Shown one piece after another: positions 57,360 to 64,000 of a DNA stretch of 64,000 bases (position 1 is its first letter; every line of letters begins with the position of its first letter). This stretch comes from Hemibagrus wyckioides (taxonomy: Eukaryota > Chordata > Actinopteri > Siluriformes > Bagridae). Under the pieces are notes generated by a model, which saw only the letters and a list, made by a program, of their open reading frames with translations, was not told the origin of the DNA and searched no databases. The translations under genes and the position numbers were made by a program. Where the stretch lies: NCBI RefSeq assembly GCF_019097595.1, contig NC_080735.1:15763917-15827916 (forward strand), given 5' to 3'.

Positions 57360-57480
57360 GGCAATTTAGAGACCCCAATCAGCCTAGAAGCATGTCTTTG
57401 GACTATGGGATGAATCCAGGTGATGTTGAAGATGGTGATGTTGAAGATGGTGATGGCGAACATGCTTACCACTAAGCCTG
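57360..57480 (-). mobile_element. V-SINE fragment nested in the MITE
   Basis: The reverse complement has a head 'ggcttagtggtaagcatgtt' nearly identical to the head of the V-SINE at 9050. The core is replaced by a (GATGTTGAAGATGGT)2 repeat, then 'caaagacatgc' and 'ctaaattgc'. Confidence 0.7.
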
Positions 57481-57488
57481 ATTTTTCA

Positions 57489-57494
<6 letters not shown>

Positions 57495-57567
<73 letters not shown>
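57495..57567. repeat. (TA)36 microsatellite
   Basis: Pure TA run inside the MITE. Confidence 0.95.
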
Positions 57568-57573
<6 letters not shown>

Positions 57574-58069
57574 TTTATATGTAATAATATAAGATTCCTG
57601 TCAAATACAAAACAAATCTATGTAAAATTATTGAACCATTATTTTATCTTATTTTAAAATGTATTCCAAGTATACAACTAGAATTTAACATTTTTTCTGT
57701 TAAATAAAAAATTAATATATGTGAAATTCTGATACATTTAAAATGTATGTTAACAGTCCTCTAGTGTGAAAAAAACAAAATTTTCTTTTTAAAAAATGGA
57801 AATTTTATGGTTATTCACAGTTACAAACTTTCCATGGTATTTTACCTTAGACATGTAAATTCACAGTATATTTTGGTCAAATTAGTAATATTCTGTGTAT
57901 TTCAAAAATACAGGAAAAATCTGTAAAAATTAACAGTAAAAATTCTGTAAAAGTACTTCTTTTTTTTTACAGTGTAAAATTTTAACCACATCAATATATC
58001 AATGATTACAATTTAATTTCTATTTATTAAAGTATTAGGACAAGCACATGAATGTAAAATGTAGAGTAT

Positions 58070-58985
58070 CTTCGAACCAATCAGAATTGAGAATTCAAAT
58101 GGAAAACAAAACTCAAATAGAACAGAATAGAATTGTGGGTGTACATTTATATATTCTAAACAAACAGAAGTGACAATTCAACAGAACTGAGGAAGACTGC
58201 AATAGAATAGATATTTCAGTGCATTTATACATTCTAACCAATCAGAATTGAGAATTTAACAGAACAGAGGTTGAATAGAATAGAATAGAATAGAATAGAA
58301 TAGAATAGAATAGAATAGAATAGAATGACCAATCAGAACAGAGAACACAACAACATTGATGCCAAATAGTGAAGAAAAGAATAAAATAGAATGGAAGGTG
58401 CATTTATATATTCTAACCAATTCAGAATTGAGAATTTAACAGCACTGAGATAGAATAGAATAGAATGTATGTTGGTATACTCTAGACAATCAGAATAGAT
58501 AACAGAAATGAGGTGGAATAGAATAGAATATACATTTACATGTTCTAGCCAATGAGAATTGAGTATTAAATGTCATTAATGGTTAATAGAATAGAATAGA
58601 ATAGAATAGAATAGACAATCAGAATAGAGAACTCGACAGCATTAATGCTGAATATAATAGAAAAGAATCAAAAATGTACATATTCTAACAAATTCAGAAT
58701 TGAGAATTCAATGGCACCGAGATAGAATAGAATAGAATAGAATAGAATAGAATAGAATAGAATAGAATAGAATAGAATGTGCATTTATATATTATAAGCA
58801 ATCAGAATTGGGAAATGTACAGCACTGATATAGAATAGAATAGAATAGAATAGAATAGAATAGAATAGAATAGAATAGAATAGAATAGAATAGAATAGAA
58901 TAGAATAGAATGTGCATTTATATATTTTGGCCAATCAGATTTGAGAATTAAACACCATTAAGGCTGAATAGAATAGAATAGAATT
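58070..58985. repeat. Minisatellite with embedded (TAGAA)n expansions
   Basis: About eleven diverged units of the form 'tgcatttatatattctaacc' + 'aatcagaattgagaattt' + 'aacagcactgag' + (TAGAA)n. Units start near 58071, 58140, 58210, 58325, 58398, 58467, 58530, 58612, 58673, 58778 and 58911. The pentamer varies from one or two copies to about 16 (58830-58909), so unit length is about 60-130 bp. Confidence 0.92.
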
Positions 58986-60034
58986 GTGTGTAGATTTATA
59001 TACAGTACATCTACATATGTACACTTCTAAGCACTTATCCAAGTGAGAGAGAAAACACAGCAATCCAGTCCAAGCATACAGTATATAACCAGATCTGATT
59101 TACAGTTCAGCGTCACTTCCTTCTTCTCTTCCTATTTATTTTTTCTCTGACTATAGAATAGCATGGAGGCACTTGGCTGTTTGTGGAGCTGCCTTTTCTT
59201 GTAGGAGGACAGCATGTCAGGAAAAGCTGGCACACTGCTGCATGCCTGTTTATTTTCTCTGCAGTATTGTATTGTCTGTGCACTGAGGGATGTCCTGTCT
59301 GCAAGATGTAGGCACTGGAGTTGTGTGTGTGTGTGTGTGTGTGTGTGCATTGCCTCTGGACATTAGGCTGTGTGCGCACAATTACCTTTGTGTGCTTACA
59401 CACATGCCTGTGTATATGTGTGTCTGTGTGTGTTTAGCCACATGTGCATAAAAAGGCCTGGTGCCTGGGGTACATTATTGTTTAATGTCTAATGGAATGG
59501 ACTAAATGGCAGAATGAAGAGTGATTGGCGAGCATTTAGGCTCAGGGCTGAGCACACTGTTTCCTCCCACCTTCTTTTTTCATCTTCTCTTAACACATCA
59601 TCCCTGTATAAGCCACTCCTTTCAGTCGCTCCATTATATCACTACAAAACACACATGTAATATAGGTTGGCTTGTATTTATATGGGAACCTGAGATTTAA
59701 TTAACAAGCTATTTACGTTAATGGCTTTTTTATTACGGGTAATTATTCTTTTTGGGGATGTTTACCCTGAAAGTGATTTGTCAAGTGCACTGTCTGATGG
59801 GGCTGCTTCTCATATGGGAGTTTAAAATGCCGTAGCGCTCAAAGCGTAAACTGTTTATGAAATGCTTGTGAAATTCCAAACGATTCTGTGCCACCTACAG
59901 CATCAGACAAAGTAGGTTAATGTTACAGATAAGGTTTGGGGTTTAGCAGTCGAACCTGTCTTTATTTCTTCACTATTATTACATGGAACAGAATTTCAAT
60001 TGTGTATGATATCTGAATTGATCTTTTTTGATTT
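58986..60034. other. No gene; (GT)n and candidate conserved blocks
   Basis: 58986-59100 is the right flank of the minisatellite and the empty counterpart of the LTR insertion at 61393. (GT)n at 59321-59347. 59420-59890 is non-repetitive with 'gatttaattaacaagc' and 'attacgggtaattattc', homeodomain-like words; conservation is untested. Confidence 0.3.
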
Positions 60035-60112
60035 TTTTTAGGCTTCAAATTCGAATGGAATTTTATTTGTCACAGTACAACATGTAGCGAAATATTTTTT
60101 TGATATTTATGT
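60035..60112 (-). mobile_element. Retroelement 3' tail, reverse
   Basis: 'ggaattttatttgtcacagt' and 'caacatgtagcgaaat' are the reverse complement of a terminus like that of S1 SINEs ('gtgacaaataaa'). Confidence 0.5.
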
Positions 60113-61190
60113 CTGTAACATAAAAAGTAGAATTAAATAAATAAATGAATAGAAGAATAAAAAAAATTAACACTATTTTTTAAATGCATAAATTATTTAT
60201 TTGTTTTTTGTTTATAATAAATATTTAATAATTACATCTAAACATATTTCTATTTTAGATATATTCTATTCTATTATGTTATTTTATATTATTTTATTTC
60301 TATTTTATTGTATTTATTTTTTTTCTTCTTTTTTTTCTTTTTTTCTTGGCCAACAAAAAATACAATTTTTGTCTGCGATTGTGTGCAATTAGTTTCACTA
60401 GGAATATAGCTACACAGTAGATCAGAGAACAAAGCAACAGGCAGATAAAAGATAAAAAATATATATATAATAAGAAGATTAATGCCAGAGTAGTCTAGCA
60501 CTGTGTAAGTTCATTTCTTGGAATGATCTCTGCCCACAATGACTTGCTGCACGTCTGAATCCCTGTGTTTAACTGAAAAGCGTGACCTTTTTCCAGGCTT
60601 GGTGTGTACTAGTCATCTCTTTGATGAGTGGCGGTGTCGGTGTGTTTGAGCTCAAAGCTATAATCTCACGGTGTTTAGAGCACGCTCAGTCTCCTGTGAC
60701 GACTGCTCAGATGGATGAGGCCTGAGAAGGCCACCTTGGGAAGGACAAAGCCACATGACCATCGGTCGCTTGTCAAACACTTTAATCGAGTTGCATTTTA
60801 GAGGTGGACAACATGCACTCACTAAATATTTGTACGTTTTCGTTTAAAATCATTCTAGCCCTGTTTAAGGCTTTTACAATACAATCTTATATATAGTGCA
60901 TATGCTTTTATGTTTTAAGGACATCTTATTAGTTTATCGGCATCATCTTCATGAAAGGCTTCGATGTATAAATGAGATACAACACAATACTATGTGTATC
61001 TGTGCTCCAAAAGTTCATCTGTATCTGTATTGGTAGTTAAATCTAAAGTAGGAGTGGCTCAAATTGAACAGGTGTTCTTTTTCTATGATCCCTATCACTG
61101 TGTCCCAGAAAACACTGCAAAAAAACACCTCAAAAAATCCGAATTATTTCCCATTACTGCGTATTTCCTAAACTGTTTCAAACCTGAGCA
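60113..61190. other. No gene recognised
   Basis: T/A-rich with interrupted poly(T) at about 60315-60346; then 60490-60780 of mixed composition. Nothing coding. Confidence 0.4.
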
Positions 61191-61392
61191 GTTTCAGAAA
61201 GTGTCTCTGATATTACCCAACACAAATGTCATTCCACAGAACAGAATAGACTAGACCTGAATAGAATGTACATTTATATATTCTAACCAACCAAAATCAA
61301 CAATTCCAAAGATGCAAGGTAGAATAGAATCTAATAGTGTGTAAATTTATATACTGTTCATCTATATATGTGCATTTATCCAAGTAAGGGAG
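61191..61392. repeat. Displaced copy of the minisatellite's end and right flank
   Basis: 'gaatgtacatttatatattc' and 'taaccaa.ca.aat' form one unit of the 58 kb array. Then 'gtgtgtaaatttatatactg' and 'gtgcatttatccaagta' match 58985-59045. The preceding 'gtttcagaaagtgtctctga' recurs at 61875. Confidence 0.75.
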
Positions 61393-61817
61393 TGTCACGT
61401 CCAGACGTCCCCACCCTGTGCGGGGCTCGAACCCGGACCGCCGTGGTGGTGTGGTCCCATACGCAGGATTCCAAGAAGCACAGCGTTTATTCACGCAGAC
61501 AGACAGACATGGGGAAGACTAACCTAATCACGTAGACTAACATAACACTAGCTAAACTGAAACAAACAAAACCTTTAACATAAACTAAGACATGACATTA
61601 ATCAGGACATAGTACATGAAACACTGAACAATAAACAATGACCGGCAAAGGCAGGTACACTATTTAAAGGGCTACACATTATGGTTAATTGGGAACAGGT
61701 GACACAACAGGGTAGGGGAACAATGGGAAAGTTGTGGCACAAAATACACACAAAGAAGAAGGCTTTCAAGGTTCCCAGAGAGGGTGCTGGCAGGGAACTG
61801 TCCAGCTCTTCCTGACA
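61393..61817 (-). mobile_element. Solo LTR with 5-bp target duplication
   Basis: On the minus strand it runs TGTCAGGAAG...CGTGACA, 425 bp with TG/CA ends. It has a TTTAAATA promoter-like box (61661-61668), an AATAAA signal (complement of 61486-61491) about 170 bp downstream, and a GC-rich U5-like end. GGGAG directly repeats on both sides (61388-61392 and 61818-61822), the 5-bp duplication expected of LTR integration. Neither side carries internal retroelement sequence, so it is a solo LTR left by recombination. The class (gypsy or ERV) is not resolved. Confidence 0.88.
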
Positions 61818-61925
61818 GGGAGAAAATACAGCAATCCAATCCGATTTATTTTTTTGTCTGATGATATCTAATAAGTTTCAGAAAGTGTCTCTGACATTAA
61901 CCAAAACAAATGCCATTCTCCAAAA
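61818..61925. repeat. Continuation of the displaced copy beyond the LTR
   Basis: 'gagaaaatacagcaatcca' matches 59049-59067 with two changes, resuming the flank interrupted by the LTR. 61875-61921 repeats 61191-61237. Confidence 0.75.
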
Positions 61926-62160
61926 TCCTCTGGAACAATCTACAAACCCAGTCGCATGACCTTTCACATGGTCTGTCAAGTCAGATTTTTGGATTTGTTC
62001 AGGTTGTTTCAAGAAATTGCATACGAATGGGATTTATATGTTGGGATTTTTGTCATTCTAAACAATATAATTGAAATCGTACAAAAGTAACCATAACAAA
62101 TACCATAATTAACCGGGAAATTATCTAGTTATATGTGTATTGTCAGAGAATGCTTTGCAA

Positions 62161-62357
62161 ACATTTACATTTCTCGCATTTCGCAGACATCCTTCTCCAG
62201 AGTGACTTGTAATTTATATCATTTTACACAAGTGGGCAATTGAGGGTTAAGGCCCTTTTTCAGGGGCCCAGCAGTGGCAGCTTGATGGACCTTAGATGTG
62301 AACTCACAACTTTCTGATCAGTAGTCCAAGCCATTGGCCACTAAGCTACCACATCCC
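62161..62357 (-). mobile_element. tRNA-headed SINE with L2-like tail, reverse
   Basis: On the minus strand the head has an A box (TAGCTTAGTGG) and a B box (GTTCACATCT), then 'aagctgccactgctgggccc' and 'ccttaaccctcaattg'. It ends in a tail 'ctctggagaaggatgtctgc' with TAAATGT at the terminus. The tail is of the same type as the one at 34860-34905. Confidence 0.8.
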
Positions 62358-62490
62358 TGAGCCCTTCTTCTGACCATTCGATCGTTAGCTCTACCTAGGA
62401 CCAGATCTGATCTAAGGTTTTCTTGTTTCTTCTTAGCCTTATATTTTCGTTTGTGTGTGTGTATATAGTACGTATACTTTTTGTGTGTGT

Positions 62491-62652
62491 GCAAGTTGCC
62501 ACTGTTGGGCCCTTAAGCAAGGCCCTTAATCCTCTCTGCTCCAGAAGCGCTGTATCATGGTTGACCCTGGGCTATGACCCCAACCTCCAAGAATGGGATA
62601 TGCGAAGAAAGAATTTCACTGTGCTGTAATGTATATATGTGACAAATAAAGG
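62491..62652 (+). mobile_element. SINE family S1, 3' half
   Basis: 'caagttgccactgttgggcc', 'agcgctgtatcatggttgac', 'ggatatgcgaagaaagaatt' and 'gtgacaaataaaggt' match the S1 body and tail; the tRNA head is missing. Confidence 0.8.
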
Positions 62653-63167
62653 TTATTTCTATATATTTTTTTCTATACTAAACATATTCTATCAACGATA
62701 CAGCTGTCTCAGAGATATAAGGTTTGACAATAAAGGGATAAATGTGATAATACAGGAAGTTTTCATTAAATGAAGGATTTCAAGTGAAAGGTAAACGGTG
62801 TGCAGAATAATATTTTTAATATACTCTTAGAGCTCTAAGTGGTTTGATCTGAAAAGGCAGCTGTGTCAGAATGTGTCGATTAATTTCTACTAATAGCAGA
62901 TCTGGAAAGTAGAAAATAAAAGAGAAAATGAAAAAAAAAAGCATCAAATGGACAAGCAGTATTAAAACATGCAGTTTGACTGAATAATAAGTCTTTCACC
63001 AATGTCCTAAAATGATCTCATAGAATTGCACATAGTTTGCTGATGTTCTACTTTTTATATAAAATTCACTGTGCATGTAGCCTGTTACATGAATCATAAA
63101 CTAAAATTAAGCTCAAACTCCAGGTTTATTCATGACACACAAGGTTTTCCCACAGAATGTGTCCTAT
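62653..63167. other. No gene recognised
   Basis: AT-rich, short poly(A) at about 62930-62940. Confidence 0.42.
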
Positions 63168-63403
63168 GGGGCAGTGGTAGCTTAAGTGGTTAAGGCTCTG
63201 GGTTGTTGAGTGGAAGATCTGGCTTCAAGCCCCAGCACCACCAAGCTCCACTTTTGGGCAAATGAGCAAGGCCCTTAACCCTCCTTGCTTCAGGGGTGCT
63301 GTATCATAGCTGCCCCTGCGCTCTGACCCCAACTTCATCAGCTGGGATATATGAAGAAAAGAATTCCTCTGTGCTGTAATGTATGTGTGGCAAAAATAAA
63401 GGC
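63168..63403 (+). mobile_element. SINE family S1, full length
   Basis: Head 'ggggcagtggtagcttaagt' with A box (TAGCTTAAGTGG) and B box (CTTCAAGCCCC). The body has 'gagcaaggcccttaaccctc' and 'ggggtgctgtatcatagctg'. The tail 'gtgctgtaatgtatgtgtgg' ends in AATAAAGG. Best-preserved S1 copy. Confidence 0.85.
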
Positions 63404-64000
63404 TTCATGCCCTCAGTTCGGTTCTTAATATCCTGCAAACCAGCACAAAAACAGCTTAGTACTTCAGTTCTTGAGTGTTTCAGAGAAAAGCGTGTATTTT
63501 TTTACTGCTACAACATCTGTTGTTGTAGTAGTAAAATTACAGACTTTTATACAGTATGTTGCCTTTATTCAGTTCTTTGAGAAAAATGAAAATCAATATG
63601 ATAGTTGATGTTTCTTGGTGCTAAATCCTGTTTCTGAAGTAAATTTACACACATATATCAATGGATTTTTTTTACCAAAGAGCACAAGAGATTCATTTTT
63701 CAGTGGTGGTAAACTACAAGTGGTTTGGAACAGTGCTGAAATGTATGGTTATGTGTAACAGCTGTGTAAAAGTGGCAGCTGTGGACTCAAAACTGTCCAG
63801 AGAGAGTCCAAAGAGAAATAGGAAAATCATGAGAGAAAAAAAAGGACTTGACCATAAACAGCAAAGTACTAGCCACTTCGACTGAGTGACAACCTACTTT
63901 TCTATCTGCCTGAGAAAGAGTACACCCATGAGATAATGGGATTTGGCTACGCCGATGGGTTCAGCCAAAGAGGTGTTTCAAACCGGTCTTAGCTTCCAAG
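63404..64000. other. No gene recognised
   Basis: Unrecognised. Short open frames (up to 74 codons) without family resemblance. Confidence 0.42.

Larger units (their letters stand above)
57160..57974. mobile_element. TA-flanked MITE with CACTGTAAAAA termini
   Basis: Left CACTGTAAAAAAAAA and right TTTTTTTTTACAGTG are perfect inverted ends. TA lies at 57158-57159 and 57975-57976. Internal repeats of 'acagtaaaa', 'ctgtaaaa' and 'ttgtaaaat' type are typical of a common fish MITE. It has been enlarged by a nested SINE piece and a (TA)n run. No transposase. Confidence 0.8.

Noticed and set aside
61421..61450. tRNA gene suggested by a GGTTCGAGCCC-like B box (complement)
   Set aside because: It lies inside the solo LTR, has no matching A box at tRNA spacing and cannot fold as a cloverleaf by eye.

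Overview
Overall: this is a non-coding piece of a vertebrate nuclear genome, almost certainly a teleost. The mixture of V-SINE and tRNA-headed SINEs, Tc1/mariner fragments, an L2-type LINE, LTRs and very dense microsatellites fits an ostariophysan, and several repeat types resemble ones I associate with catfishes (inference, moderate confidence). I found no exon, host protein gene, tRNA, rRNA, CRISPR array or operon. The long open frames are translated microsatellites or pieces of transposons. The window is therefore probably intergenic or inside a large intron. Layout, 1-24 kb: mostly unrecognised AT-rich sequence with four copies of an about 500 bp dispersed family (called R1 here; a fifth lies near 36 kb), a copy of a TA-flanked MITE (P1, 6.4 kb), an LTR with an adjoining polypurine tract (8.1-8.8 kb), V-SINE and tRNA-SINE copies, a CT/CA array (15.5-16.2 kb), a retroelement 3' end split by a nested Tc1-like element (17.4-18.4 kb) and a long pyrimidine-rich CCAT region (19.8-20.9 kb). 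24-34 kb: two purine-rich compound arrays (AAAG, AAAT, GATA, CAAAA), a local duplication at 27.1-28.0 kb, the complete P1 element with both termini (28.66-29.24 kb) and two strong hairpins. 33.6-34.9 kb: decayed C-terminal coding region of an L2-clade LINE, then a full-length U1 snRNA-like sequence, then a tRNA-like SINE head and an L2-like 3' tail. This U1/SINE/L2 arrangement is the most unusual object in the window. 36-44 kb: local duplications, a 38-bp minisatellite and an octamer-like hairpin. 44-51 kb: an internally deleted Tc1 element with both ends, two more P1 copies, a fold-back Tc1-like element made of two opposed partial transposase copies, and a 364-bp direct duplication. 51-64 kb: V-SINEs, a TA-flanked MITE carrying a nested SINE and a (TA)n run, a TAGAA-interrupted minisatellite, and a solo LTR with 5-bp target duplication whose empty counterpart lies 2.3 kb upstream. 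Between the repeats are blocks with ordinary base composition and homeodomain/forkhead-like words that could be conserved non-coding elements; only an alignment could show this. Nothing here works together as a gene system. What can be read is a history of transposition, template-switch-like chimerism, local duplication and microsatellite growth.
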